This document shows positions 17,525 through 24,638 of a stretch of 52,075 bases of DNA, piece by piece (the stretch's first letter is position 1; each line of letters starts with the position of its first letter). The translations under genes and the position numbers were made by a program. This DNA comes from Candidatus Blackburnbacteria bacterium RIFCSPLOWO2_01_FULL_40_20 (GTDB lineage: Bacteria; Patescibacteriota; Microgenomatia; UBA8517; UBA10165): assembly GCA_001816475.1 (NCBI GenBank), contig MHCC01000025.1, positions 1 to 52,075 on the forward strand, given 5' to 3'. A model generated the notes under the pieces. The model saw nothing but the letters and a program-made list of their open reading frames with translations. It was not told the DNA's origin and made no database searches.

Positions 17525-18063
17525 TAAACGTAAAAGATCCAAATTTAAGACAAGGCGCAAAACCAGTTTCTCAAGCTGATAAAAAACTGATTAAACTTAT
17601 TGAGGACATGATCGATACGCTTAAGGCTCAAAACGATCCCGAAGGCGTGGGATTGGCTGCACCTCAAATTGGCGTACCTTTGCAAGTTTTTATAATGCGT
17701 GACAAGAAAAAAATATTGCCTGTTGTTAATCCACAAATACTTTCATTTTCAAAAAAAAATAACGATCCCAAGAAAGAAGAAAAGGAAAAGGGATATGTCA
17801 TGGAAGGTTGTTTGTCCCTGCCCCATTATTACGGCCCGGTTAAACGCGCTTGGGAGGTAAAACTTAAGTACCAAATTCCTAAATTGGAAAATGGTGAATG
17901 GAAACTGAAAAACATAGAAAACACGTTTACAGGTTTTCCCGCTCAAATTGTTCAACACGAGGTTGATCACTTGAATGGTAAGGTTTTTATAGATCGCCTT
18001 TTTGAGCAAGACAGAATCCTCTATGTGTTAAAAAACAACGAGTGGAAAGAAGTGGAGATATGA
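17506..18063 (+). CDS. def: peptide deformylase
   Basis: Removes the formyl group from nascent N-termini, using Fe2+ or Zn2+. The three motifs are GVGLAAPQIG, EGCLSLP (metal Cys) and QHEVDHLNG (HExxH). 185 residues, with a short charged insert before motif 2. The stop overlaps the fmt start (ATATGA), coupling formylation and deformylation genes as in many bacteria. Confidence 0.97.
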   Translation: MAVKQIVNVKDPNLRQGAKPVSQADKKLIKLIEDMIDTLKAQNDPEGVGLAAPQIGVPLQVFIMRDKKKILPVVNPQILSFSKKNNDPKKEEKEKGYVMEGCLSLPHYYGPVKRAWEVKLKYQIPKLENGEWKLKNIENTFTGFPAQIVQHEVDHLNGKVFIDRLFEQDRILYVLKNNEWKEVEI

Positions 18064-18995
18064 CAAAAATTGTTTTCTTTGGAACGCCAGATTTTGTTTT
18101 ACCAGTATTAGAAAATCTACACTCTAATTTTGAAGTTGTCGCAGTTGTTACTCAACCCCCAAAACCTGTTGGCAGAAAACAAATTTTAACTCCATCCTCA
18201 GTTGCCGTTTGGGCACAACAAAAAGGCATCCAAATTTTTGACGGATCGCCAAAAGAAATACTTCAACCGATTAAAGAACTAGGCGCAATAGTCGCAGTTG
18301 TTGCTGCATATGGAAAAATCATTCCCGGAGACTTACTTAACATCTTTCCGTCCGGAATGATCAACGTGCACTTTTCTCTACTGCCACGATATCGCGGAGC
18401 GTCACCGGTCGAAGCCGCGATCGCATCAGGCGATGAAAAAACGGGAATAACAATAATAAAATTAGATAAAGGACTGGACACTGGACCAATAATCCACCAA
18501 TCAGAAGAGCCAATTCTGGAAAATGACACTAAAGAAACCTTAAGAACAAGGCTTTTTAAAAAAACAGCAAAGATTTTAGTTGAAATATTACCTTCTTGTT
18601 TAGACAACAAAATAGAGCTCAAACCTCAAGACAATTCCAAAGCAACTTATACAACTCTTATTGAAAAAGAGCATGGCTTTATTCCGCCGGAATATGTACA
18701 AGCCGCTTTGGATGGAAAAACACTAGATGTTGAATGGCCTACTCCATTTATTAAAGGCTTTGTTCGAAAACCATCCCCGTCCTCCATGGAACATTTCATT
18801 CGTGCTCTTAGTCCTTGGCCAACAGCGTCAACAGAGGTTGCGAAAAACGACATGCAACATACGACAAAGAGGATAAAATTATTAAAGGCACACATTGAAG
18901 ATGGAAAACTAGTCTTGGACCAAGTACAACTTGAAGGCAAAAACCAAGTTTCTTGGAAACAATTTAAAGAAGGCTATCCCAAGGCAAAATTTTAA
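18060..18995 (+). CDS. fmt: methionyl-tRNA formyltransferase
   Basis: Formylates initiator Met-tRNA with 10-formyl-THF. From ATG 18060 (overlapping the def stop by four bases) there are 311 residues. KIVFFGTPDFVLPVL opens the Rossmann fold; INVHFSLLPRYRGASPVEAA holds the catalytic Asn/His and SLLP loop; a C-terminal OB-like domain follows. The frame is open to 18042 but the coupled ATG fits family length. Confidence 0.96.
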   Translation: MTKIVFFGTPDFVLPVLENLHSNFEVVAVVTQPPKPVGRKQILTPSSVAVWAQQKGIQIFDGSPKEILQPIKELGAIVAVVAAYGKIIPGDLLNIFPSGMINVHFSLLPRYRGASPVEAAIASGDEKTGITIIKLDKGLDTGPIIHQSEEPILENDTKETLRTRLFKKTAKILVEILPSCLDNKIELKPQDNSKATYTTLIEKEHGFIPPEYVQAALDGKTLDVEWPTPFIKGFVRKPSPSSMEHFIRALSPWPTASTEVAKNDMQHTTKRIKLLKAHIEDGKLVLDQVQLEGKNQVSWKQFKEGYPKAKF

Positions 18996-19001
18996 TAACA
19001 A

Positions 19002-19037
19002 GTACAGTCATTTCAGCACGTGCGAATTTCACTGCAA
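19002..19037. repeat. CACGTG-centred quasi-palindrome, copy 1
   Basis: ACAGT...GCACGTGC...ACTG, between the convergent fmt and rpmB genes. About 36 bases with near-identical sequence at 48054-48089, also between convergent genes. Confidence 0.65.
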
Positions 19038-19053
19038 CACATAGAAGAAAAAG

Positions 19054-19266
19054 TCAGACTATAGGGCTTGAAGAAGCTGTCGATTGGGATTTTTTGACAA
19101 TTCTCAAACACTTTGTACAAAACTTGCCTTTGCCGCGGTGGCCCGCAACCTCAACCCAAAATCTATGCAAATTAGGCCTAAAGGTCCTTTTTGTTTTTAC
19201 ATTTGAGTGCGAAACAAGGTTCCCCCGTTTTGCACCTTTTCCACATCTGTCACAAATTAATGCCAT
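19054..19266 (-). CDS. rpmB: 50S ribosomal protein L28
   Basis: 70 residues: ICDRCGKGAKRGNLVSHSN then KTKRTFRPNLHRFWVEV, the L28 core, and CTKCLRIVKK completing a CxxC/CxxC zinc ribbon. Start supported by GGAAAGGA before the ATG. Confidence 0.95.
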   Translation of the reverse strand: MALICDRCGKGAKRGNLVSHSNVKTKRTFRPNLHRFWVEVAGHRGKGKFCTKCLRIVKKSQSTASSSPIV

Positions 19267-19289
19267 ATTGTTTCCTTTCCAGTTTCTAA

Positions 19290-19318
19290 TTGTGCTCTAC
19301 TAATTGAGCCTGTATACT
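19290..19318 (+). promoter_or_regulatory. putative promoter of the M50 protease gene
   Basis: TTGTGC, 17 bases, TATACT, about 110 bases ahead of the ATG. The leader contains an imperfect inverted repeat (AGTAAACAGT..AAATAG against CTATT..ACTGTTAACT). Confidence 0.4.
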
Positions 19319-19429
19319 ATTATATGATAGTAAACAGTGAATTAGTAAATAGTTACGCACCATTTTACCATAAATTTTTCATTTTGTCAGTTTTATTTTC
19401 TATTAACTATTTACTGTTAACTAACAGGT

Positions 19430-20077
19430 ATGCTTAATCTAATTTTTTCAGACCCATTATTACTTGTGATTTATATTGCTGCGCTATTGCTTGCCATAAC
19501 AGTTCATGAGTTCTCGCATGCCTTAGCTGCCGATAAACTTGGCGATCCGACTCCTCGAGTTCAAGGCAGACTTACTCTAAACCCGATAAAGCACCTTGAC
19601 CCTATTGGAACCGTTGCTTTGATTTTAGTTGGTTTTGGTTGGGGAAAACCAGTTCAATTTGACCCTTACAATCTTGAAAATCCAAGACGCGATTCAGCCC
19701 TAATCTCACTTGCCGGCCCTGCATCAAATCTAATTGTTGCCACAATAGTTGCTCTCCTTTTTAGGTTGCTTATAAACTCAGGCCCAATTGTCGAAATAAC
19801 AACAATGATGTTTAGTGTGATTATTTACCTTAACGTTCTTTTAGCAATTTTCAACCTCGTTCCTATTCATCCATTAGACGGTGGAAAGATATTGATTGGC
19901 TTACTGCCCAAAAACATTGCATCCGATTGGGATAGAATTTTGAACCAATATGGCACGATTATTCTTTTGCTTTTAGTCTTACCAATTTTTGGCGGAGCTC
20001 CTTTAATTTCCAAATTCATTAGTCCAACAATTTCGTTTATTCTAAATCTCCTTTTCCCATACCCGAGTATGATATAG
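19430..20077 (+). CDS. site-2-protease-like membrane metalloprotease (M50)
   Basis: 215 residues, about five or six membrane helices. Zinc motif HEFSH at residues 26-30 in the first helix and NLVPIHPLDGG in a later one supply the His/His/Asp ligands. It belongs to the short rhomboid-neighbour type of M50 family without PDZ domain. Likely cleaves membrane-spanning substrates. Substrate unknown. Confidence 0.92.
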   Translation: MLNLIFSDPLLLVIYIAALLLAITVHEFSHALAADKLGDPTPRVQGRLTLNPIKHLDPIGTVALILVGFGWGKPVQFDPYNLENPRRDSALISLAGPASNLIVATIVALLFRLLINSGPIVEITTMMFSVIIYLNVLLAIFNLVPIHPLDGGKILIGLLPKNIASDWDRILNQYGTIILLLLVLPIFGGAPLISKFISPTISFILNLLFPYPSMI

Positions 20078-20090
20078 ACGTTTTTTGCCA

Positions 20091-20119
20091 TTGACTAAAA
20101 CTCCATTTTTTGCTAATAT
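20091..20119 (+). promoter_or_regulatory. promoter of a candidate structured RNA
   Basis: TTGACT, exactly 17 bases, TAATAT on the plus strand, with no coding frame behind it before a terminator-like hairpin 180 bases on. Confidence 0.55.
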
Positions 20120-20125
20120 GAACAT

Positions 20126-20312
20126 GCCCTGCCGACAGGGGTCAAACAGCGGAGTATTTTTCCCTTACTACTGTTTTCCCGGGAGAGCGACAGTTCTTGT
20201 TTTCTGTGGATCATAAGACAGCTCACCCACTTTATATTCTAAGGGGAAACGCCTCCGTAAGCCCTTTCCCGGTGGGGTTTTCAGTACTTCAAATCCCCAG
20301 AATTTTTTAATT
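20126..20312 (+). ncRNA. candidate structured RNA, about 187 nt
   Basis: The 390-base stretch between the M50 gene and the tRNA cluster has no convincing coding frame. Behind a good promoter lie a hairpin CCCTG-CCGA-CAGGG; a long paired element CGGAG + TTTCCCTTA (20150-20167) against TAAGGGGAAA + CTCCG (20240-20257) enclosing smaller CTGT/ACAG and GTGG/CCAC stems; then TGGGG(T)TTT / AAA(T)CCCCA (20273-20299) followed by six Ts. Size and the rod with an inner bubble would suit 6S RNA, but I see no diagnostic sequence of 6S, SRP, RNase P RNA or tmRNA. The class is open. The rest, to 20466, shows nothing I can name. Confidence 0.45.
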
Positions 20313-20466
20313 TTATTGGAAATTTTTTGAGACAGATGAAGACGTTGACTGTTGCCACTTACCAAACTGAGCCGGCGGTAGGAATATGAATCGCAGATTT
20401 ATATGTCTTGCCTCGCAATAAGGTGAACTAATTATATTTCGCGAGGAGCACCATCGACCCCACGTG

Positions 20467-20538
20467 AGCCTGGAGTGGGAATCGAACCCACACTCATTCC
20501 CTTACCAAGGGAACGTTTTACCACTAAACTATCCAGGC
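20467..20538 (-). tRNA. tRNA-Thr(GGT)
   Basis: Complete cloverleaf: acceptor GCCTGGA/TCCAGGC, anticodon stem TTCCC/GGGAA with loop TTGGTAA, T arm GTGGG-TTCGATT-CCCAC. No encoded CCA. Last of three minus-strand tRNA genes. Confidence 0.95.
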
Positions 20539-20593
20539 GTTAAGCGCTCTATTCCTGTCCGCCTTTGGTGGACCACACCGCGGCAAAAAAATG

Positions 20594-20676
20594 TGCTGAG
20601 GGTAGGATTCGAACCTACGTAGCCGTAAGGCGCTTGATTTACAGTCAAGTGCGATTGCCCACTCCGCCACCCCAGC
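20594..20676 (-). tRNA. tRNA-Tyr(GTA)
   Basis: Class II tRNA with a long variable arm. Anticodon stem CTTGA/TCAAG with loop CTGTAAA; T loop TTCGAAT; acceptor GCTGGGG/CCTCAGC with one G-U pair, discriminator A. Confidence 0.95.
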
Positions 20677-20719
20677 CCTTCGACTTCGTCCTTCGACAAG
20701 CTTAGGACTTCGCTCAGGG
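20677..20719. repeat. CCTTCGAC..GCTCAGG intergenic repeat between tRNA genes
   Basis: CCTTCGACTTCG and CCTTCGACAAGCTTAGG followed by ACTTCGCTCAGGG, an imperfect inverted repeat. Related units occur at 40320-40430 and 46596-46690. Confidence 0.6.
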
Positions 20720-20758
20720 TTGTAACCCTTTATTTTATTGAGCCATAAATCGAATGGG

Positions 20759-20830
20759 AGCCGAGAAGTGGATTCGAACCACCGACCTTACGCTTACAAA
20801 GCGTCTGCTCTACCACTGAGCTATCCCGGC
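20759..20830 (-). tRNA. tRNA-Thr(TGT)
   Basis: Acceptor GCCGGGA/TCTCGGC, anticodon loop TTTGTAA, T loop TTCGAAT. The outermost anticodon-stem pair is G-A. A TATAAT (20847-20842, minus) eleven bases ahead probably starts the three-tRNA transcript. Confidence 0.93.
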
Positions 20831-20880
20831 CTGATGTATGCATTATACCAAAAAACCGATTTTATTCCCACAATTGCCCA

Positions 20881-20908
20881 TTGACATACGTCATACGTAT
20901 GATATACT
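20881..20908 (+). promoter_or_regulatory. promoter with internal palindromic operator
   Basis: TTGACA, 16 bases, TATACT, then seven bases to the ATG. The spacer contains the perfect 12-bp palindrome TCATACGTATGA (20891-20902), an obvious operator for the ribbon-helix-helix antitoxin made from this mRNA. Confidence 0.8.
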
Positions 20909-20915
20909 ACGATCT

Positions 20916-21185
20916 ATGCAAAGAGTCAGTGTCTATATTCCCGAAGATACTCGCAAAAGAATAAATTTTATCGCCAAGGCCAAAAGCAAAGCAGAATCTG
21001 AAATTATTCGTAATGCTCTAGAGGAAGGCTTGGAGAGGATCTACCCAAAATCCGCCTCCGCTCAAGCACTACTCGACTTTTCCAAAAAGGCAGAAAAAAT
21101 CCCAACTCCACCTGGCAGCCCTACTGATGTTTCCGTCAACCATGACTATTATGCGTGGGGCGGAAAGAAGAAAAAGCATGACTAA
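20916..21185 (+). CDS. ribbon-helix-helix (CopG-like) antitoxin
   Basis: 89 residues from the ATG seven bases after the -10 box. RVSVYIPEDTRKRINFIAKAKSKAESEIIRNALEEGLERI is a typical ribbon-helix-helix domain; the acidic/Pro tail (TPPGSPTDVSVNHDYYAWGG) probably inhibits the toxin. An upstream ATG at 20838 lies before the promoter and is excluded. It overlaps the toxin gene by eight bases. Confidence 0.88.
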   Translation: MQRVSVYIPEDTRKRINFIAKAKSKAESEIIRNALEEGLERIYPKSASAQALLDFSKKAEKIPTPPGSPTDVSVNHDYYAWGGKKKKHD

Positions 21186-21606
21186 GATAGCAATAGGAGA
21201 CGCTGATTCTATAATTGCCCTAGTTTACAAAAATGACACCAATCATGTTAAAGCTCAAAATATAGCTGCGCAATTATTAGCTGAAAAATATCAAATTATC
21301 TATCCCAACACAGCAATCATTGAAGCAATCACTACTCTTAAAAGAGCATTGAACCTCTCCGATAAATCACATTTCATTAACAGACAATATCAAAAAAATA
21401 TATTCAATGTTGAGTTTGTAAGCCAAAGTATCATGCAAAGAGCCAGTGAAATCTTTGAAGAAACTCAATCAAAACAAAATACATTCTTTGATGCGGTTGT
21501 TGTAGCAACTGCAGAAAGTTTGGATACAAAACTTATATTCTCTTTCGACAAGTGGTATTCAAAATTTGGCTTCAAACTTGCTGGTGCAATTAACAAATCT
21601 TCTTAA
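21178..21606 (+). CDS. PIN-domain toxin (VapC-like)
   Basis: 142 residues. GDADSIIALVYKND has the first acidic pair, NTAIIEAITTL the conserved Glu, and FFDAVVVATAESLDTKLIFSFDKWY the later Asp residues of the PIN nuclease site. Likely a tRNA- or rRNA-cleaving ribonuclease held by the overlapping ribbon-helix-helix antitoxin. Confidence 0.88.
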   Translation: MTKIAIGDADSIIALVYKNDTNHVKAQNIAAQLLAEKYQIIYPNTAIIEAITTLKRALNLSDKSHFINRQYQKNIFNVEFVSQSIMQRASEIFEETQSKQNTFFDAVVVATAESLDTKLIFSFDKWYSKFGFKLAGAINKSS

Positions 21607-21619
21607 CAACCCTGCGTAT

Positions 21620-21682
21620 TTGATTGATTCTTGTTTTGTGGTACAATAAATCACCAGAAAACCAAACGGGTTTTCTTTTTTT
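21620..21682 (+). promoter_or_regulatory. rpmG promoter and 5'-terminal hairpin with U tract
   Basis: TTGATT, 16 bases, TACAAT (21642-21647). Transcription would start near 21654, right at an 8-bp hairpin AGAAAACC-AAACG-GGTTTTCT followed by a T tract. It looks like a terminator but sits at the very 5' end of the rpmG mRNA, so it may stabilise or attenuate it. Confidence 0.55.
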
Positions 21683-21694
21683 CTTTGAACAAAT

Positions 21695-21868
21695 ATGGCA
21701 AAAAAGGGTGCAAGACAATTATTTGGATTAGTGTGTGTAGTTTGTAAAACTCAAAATTACGTAACTGAGCGAAACAAAACTAACACAGAAAGCAAACTTC
21801 TCTTAACGAAGCACTGCCGGCGTTGCAGAAAGCATACGGAACATAAGGAAGTTCAAAAACTTAAGTAA
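21695..21868 (+). CDS. rpmG: 50S ribosomal protein L33
   Basis: 57 residues: CVVCKTQNYVTERNK...KLLLTKHCRRCRKHTEHKE, the L33 pattern with intact CxxC...CxxC zinc ribbon. It has no neighbours from the usual rpmG-secE context, since secE lies 15 kb away. Confidence 0.93.
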   Translation: MAKKGARQLFGLVCVVCKTQNYVTERNKTNTESKLLLTKHCRRCRKHTEHKEVQKLK

Positions 21869-21882
21869 CCCCGATTCTCCGC

Positions 21883-22218
21883 ATGTCTATCGAATTTTCA
21901 AGAAAAAGATTAGGCAAAAGAGAGCTTGCAAGAATTTACGACGAAGAATTACCTGCGTGTGGCGATTATCCACCACTTTCTGTTCCAGGTTCCGCAACTG
22001 TTGACGAGTCAATCCCAACAACGCCAGAAAAACTTGATGAGGCAGCAGGCAGATTTTGGTTAACTGAAGCCGGGAAAAAAGCCTTGGAAAAAGGCAAACA
22101 AATTGTCCCAAGAGTTGATCAAACAGGAGTTAAAGTATTAGTTGGCGGAGCAATAGCACTCGGCGGAGTCGTTGCAGCCTACGAAGTCTATAAACACCAT
22201 TTTGCAAAGAAGAAATAA
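21883..22218 (+). CDS. hypothetical protein with C-terminal membrane helix
   Basis: 111 residues, 14 bases after rpmG. A charged N-terminus (RKRLGKRELARIYDEELPACG), a Pro/Thr stretch, an amphipathic Lys/Ala helix, then a single membrane segment VLVGGAIALGGVVAAYEVY with a basic tail, so probably tail-anchored. I do not recognise it. Its stop is 15 bases before the target duplication of the IS element. Confidence 0.7.
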   Translation: MSIEFSRKRLGKRELARIYDEELPACGDYPPLSVPGSATVDESIPTTPEKLDEAAGRFWLTEAGKKALEKGKQIVPRVDQTGVKVLVGGAIALGGVVAAYEVYKHHFAKKK

Positions 22219-22233
22219 TGTCTTTGTCAAGAG

Positions 22234-22241
22234 GAAATATG
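22234..22241. repeat. 8-bp target-site duplication, left copy
   Basis: GAAATATG, repeated at 24655-24662 on the other side of the IS element. Confidence 0.85.
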
Positions 22242-22296
22242 AGCACCTATCCCTTGACTTCATGTAAGGCTAAAGTAGAACTGGTATAATCTAGGC

Positions 22297-23040
22297 ATGG
22301 GTTTTAAATTTGAGTTTGGTAGACCAAGAATAAAAAATATTTCAGAAGATGAAATACTGGATGAGCTCGAAGAAGTTGCGAAACATTTCAACTATAGCTA
22401 CTTCCGCCGCAGCGACTTTAATAAGATAGCTGAAATCCATTCAGCAACTGTCGAAAGGCATTTCGGTGGGTCTTGGAGTGCCGCCGTACGAGCTCTTAGT
22501 AAAAGACTAAAGCGCAAGAATATTACTCTCTTATTAGGAAGACAAAGGGGGAATTCTGATGAGACGATGTTTAATGAAATGGAAAGGATTTGGAGAAAAC
22601 TGGGACATCGACCTTCTCGGGATGAATGGAGAAAGATGAAACCCATTATTAGTTATGATTCCATATACCGTCGTTTTGGAGGATGGACTAATGCCTGTTT
22701 AAAATTCATTGAATATAAATCTGGGTCATCTGTGGTTTCTAGTCACAAAGTTTTTGGGAAAGTTGACACAAGTAAAACTCGAGCCATTTCACCAAAAGTC
22801 AACGCTACAGAGATAGAGAAAACAAGGTCAATATCGCTAAATATTAGGCTTAAGGTTCTAAATCGAGATAAATTTCGTTGCGTATTCTGTGGTAAGAGCC
22901 CCGCAACAGACATTGGAACGCAACTTCATATTGACCATATAGTTCCTTTCTCCAAGGGAGGAGGAAATAACCTAGAAAATTTACAAACTTTATGTTTTGA
23001 ATGTAACTTAGGGAAAAGTAACCGAGACGTTGCAGAATAA
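22297..23040 (+). CDS. HNH endonuclease with homing-endonuclease-associated repeats (IS passenger)
   Basis: 247 residues. Two repeats of the type found with homing endonucleases (ATVERHFGGSWSAAVRAL; then LGHRPSRDEWRKM...IYRRFGGWTNACLKF) precede a C-terminal HNH domain: CVFCGKSP, HIDHIVPFSKGG, NLENLQTLCFECNLGKSN, with both Cys pairs and the catalytic DH. ATG is six bases after TATAAT. It lies inside the IS1595-type element, 55 bases from the left end. Passenger role is unknown; it could nick DNA, help transposition or act as a selfish nuclease. Confidence 0.9.
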   Translation: MGFKFEFGRPRIKNISEDEILDELEEVAKHFNYSYFRRSDFNKIAEIHSATVERHFGGSWSAAVRALSKRLKRKNITLLLGRQRGNSDETMFNEMERIWRKLGHRPSRDEWRKMKPIISYDSIYRRFGGWTNACLKFIEYKSGSSVVSSHKVFGKVDTSKTRAISPKVNATEIEKTRSISLNIRLKVLNRDKFRCVFCGKSPATDIGTQLHIDHIVPFSKGGGNNLENLQTLCFECNLGKSNRDVAE

Positions 23041-23064
23041 AAATTAGTCTGCTAGAGTGGGCTT

Positions 23065-23232
23065 ATGACAAAACTTCGGAGCTTAACACTTAAAAGACTC
23101 TTAAGAAGACACAAAAAAAATCCTCAAGATGAAGAGCTTCATAGGACTATTGAAGTAAGTTCTATGGGCAAAGGAGAATTTTTAGGGTTCATCACTAAGG
23201 CCAGCATCCCCAAGAAAGGAAAAAATAAATGA
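23065..23232 (+). CDS. small basic protein, 55 aa (IS passenger)
   Basis: Starts 24 bases after the HNH gene and ends in ATGA with the next frame. Basic N-terminus (TLKRLLRRHKKNPQDEELH) and a strand-like C-terminal half (GKGEFLGFITKASIPKK). Not recognised. Supported by the coupling and by its place in a compact passenger operon. Confidence 0.55.
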   Translation: MTKLRSLTLKRLLRRHKKNPQDEELHRTIEVSSMGKGEFLGFITKASIPKKGKNK

Positions 23233-23432
23233 CAATCAGTTTATGGTCGATTGAAAAAACAAAGCTAGGCGAGGTTGTTACGTCAGGCCTTCATAAGGTA
23301 GAATTCGTTGATGAGGAACTATCGGAACAAAATTGGAACAGAAAAATTAAACCAAGTTGGGGCGGCAATAAAGGTGAAAATTTCTTCTCGAGGTCAAAAA
23401 GAACCTTACAAAATCGGCTGGGCCAAAATTGA
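23229..23432 (+). CDS. small ORF, 67 aa, overlapping the retropepsin gene
   Basis: Starts at the ATGA overlap with the 55-aa ORF: MTISLWSIEKTKLGEVVTS... The last 120 bases run out of frame through the start of the retropepsin gene. It may be a genuine small protein, or the true N-terminus of the retropepsin separated by a +1 shift between about 23311 and 23400. I cannot decide from sequence alone. Confidence 0.4.
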   Translation: MTISLWSIEKTKLGEVVTSGLHKVEFVDEELSEQNWNRKIKPSWGGNKGENFFSRSKRTLQNRLGQN

Positions 23433-23736
23433 TACAGGCGGAAGCCATACTCATATTGAGAAAAAACTGATAGAAAGTCTTAAACTAAAACCGTTCGAAA
23501 AGGTTCTACACAGCAATTCTTCAGTAGAAAAAGAACCCACGGACAGATATTTAATCCATATGTATTTTCCAAAACTAGATGTAGAGGGAGATTTCAAGGT
23601 AACTGCTTCTAATATGAAATTTGAAAAGTTTGAAGGAGAGCCTGTTATGGCAATACTTGGACGAGATTTTCTAAGAGAATGTAAATTTATCTACAACGGA
23701 AAGACAGGTGAGTATCAGGTTATTATTGAGACTTAA
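23311..23736 (+). CDS. retropepsin-like aspartyl protease (IS passenger)
   Basis: 141 residues from ATG 23311. AKIDTGGSHTHIEKKLIESL carries the DTG active-site loop, and VMAILGRDFLRECKFIYNG is the ILGxDFL strand of the retropepsin fold, so this is a single-lobe protease that would act as a dimer. The last 14 bases overlap the convergent transposase gene. A passenger in an IS is unusual for this fold. Substrate unknown. Confidence 0.82.
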   Translation: MRNYRNKIGTEKLNQVGAAIKVKISSRGQKEPYKIGWAKIDTGGSHTHIEKKLIESLKLKPFEKVLHSNSSVEKEPTDRYLIHMYFPKLDVEGDFKVTASNMKFEKFEGEPVMAILGRDFLRECKFIYNGKTGEYQVIIET

Positions 23737-24607
23737 TTGTCTTTACTTCTCCAATCTGATTCAGAAGCAATTCAAACATTCCGCTCCCTACTTCTCGATT
23801 GTTATATCTCCACCCATACTCATCTGCATACGTCTGAAGATATTTAGGCGAGATTACTCTATAAACCCCATACACTCCTCTTTTGAAATGTGACCAGAAG
23901 TTTTCGATGTTTTGGGTATGAACCTCGCCTTTTCTAAATTGACCAATACCATGAGCAACAGACTCATGACTATATCCGTGGTATTTTAATTGGGTGTAAC
24001 CTTTATACTCGTCACTATAGACAATTGCTCTTGGGTCTATGTAGTCTTTTATTTGCTTTAGAAGTGTCCATTTTCCAGTGTTGGGAATGTGTTTAAGGTG
24101 AACCTTGCCTTGTCTTTCAACCATTCCCATTAGAACCTCTTTTTGCTTTTCTCCTTGTCGCCAATCCCGTCTATTTCGACCTTTTCCACCTACAAATGTT
24201 TCATCTACCTCAACCACCCCCGTTAGCTGATTTCCTGAAGTGTCAGCCATCAGCATACGGATTTGCTTGAACATTCTCCAAGCTGTTTTGTAGGTTATTC
24301 CTAGCTCTCTTTGTAATTGCTTAGCTGATATTCCTGAACGGGTAACTGACATGAGGAAAATTGCATAAAACCAATACTGGAGAGGAGTTGTGGTTTTCTC
24401 AAAAATGGTTCCAGACAGAGGAGCAACCTGATATCCACACGAGCATTGATAAACCTGTCTGCTCTTGATTTTATAGAAATTTGTGATTTCCTTGCAGTTC
24501 TGGCAGTAAATTCCCTTGGGGTACTTAATACGTCTGACGTACTCCAGACACCTCTCATTAGAGCCAAATTTCTTCAGAAACTCGCCAAGGCTAAATCTTT
24601 CATTCAC
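23723..24607 (-). CDS. IS1595-family (ISXO2-like) transposase
   Basis: 294 residues. N-terminal zinc ribbon (CQNC...CSCG), a HTH region (SAKQLQRELGITYKTAWRMFKQ), then the DDE-type core: VEVDETFVGGK, IVYSDEYKGY, and TQNIENFWSHFKRG with the Asn-Ile-Glu arrangement of IS1595. It appears intact. The right inverted repeat lies 22 bases beyond its start codon. Confidence 0.95.
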   Translation of the reverse strand: MNERFSLGEFLKKFGSNERCLEYVRRIKYPKGIYCQNCKEITNFYKIKSRQVYQCSCGYQVAPLSGTIFEKTTTPLQYWFYAIFLMSVTRSGISAKQLQRELGITYKTAWRMFKQIRMLMADTSGNQLTGVVEVDETFVGGKGRNRRDWRQGEKQKEVLMGMVERQGKVHLKHIPNTGKWTLLKQIKDYIDPRAIVYSDEYKGYTQLKYHGYSHESVAHGIGQFRKGEVHTQNIENFWSHFKRGVYGVYRVISPKYLQTYADEYGWRYNNREVGSGMFELLLNQIGEVKTIKSQ

Positions 24608-24638
24608 AGGCTCATATTAGCAGATTATTTACCTGTTG

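Noticed and set aside
20126-20312. Assignment of the candidate RNA as RNase P RNA, SRP RNA or tmRNA
   Set aside because: No GAGGAAAGTCC core, no SRP GGAA-tetraloop domain, no tRNA-like ends or tag frame; only a 6S-like shape remains possible.
22254-22290. TTGACT in the left IS end as the -35 box for the HNH gene
   Set aside because: The spacing to TATAAT is 25 bases, too long; the -10 box may still work with another -35.
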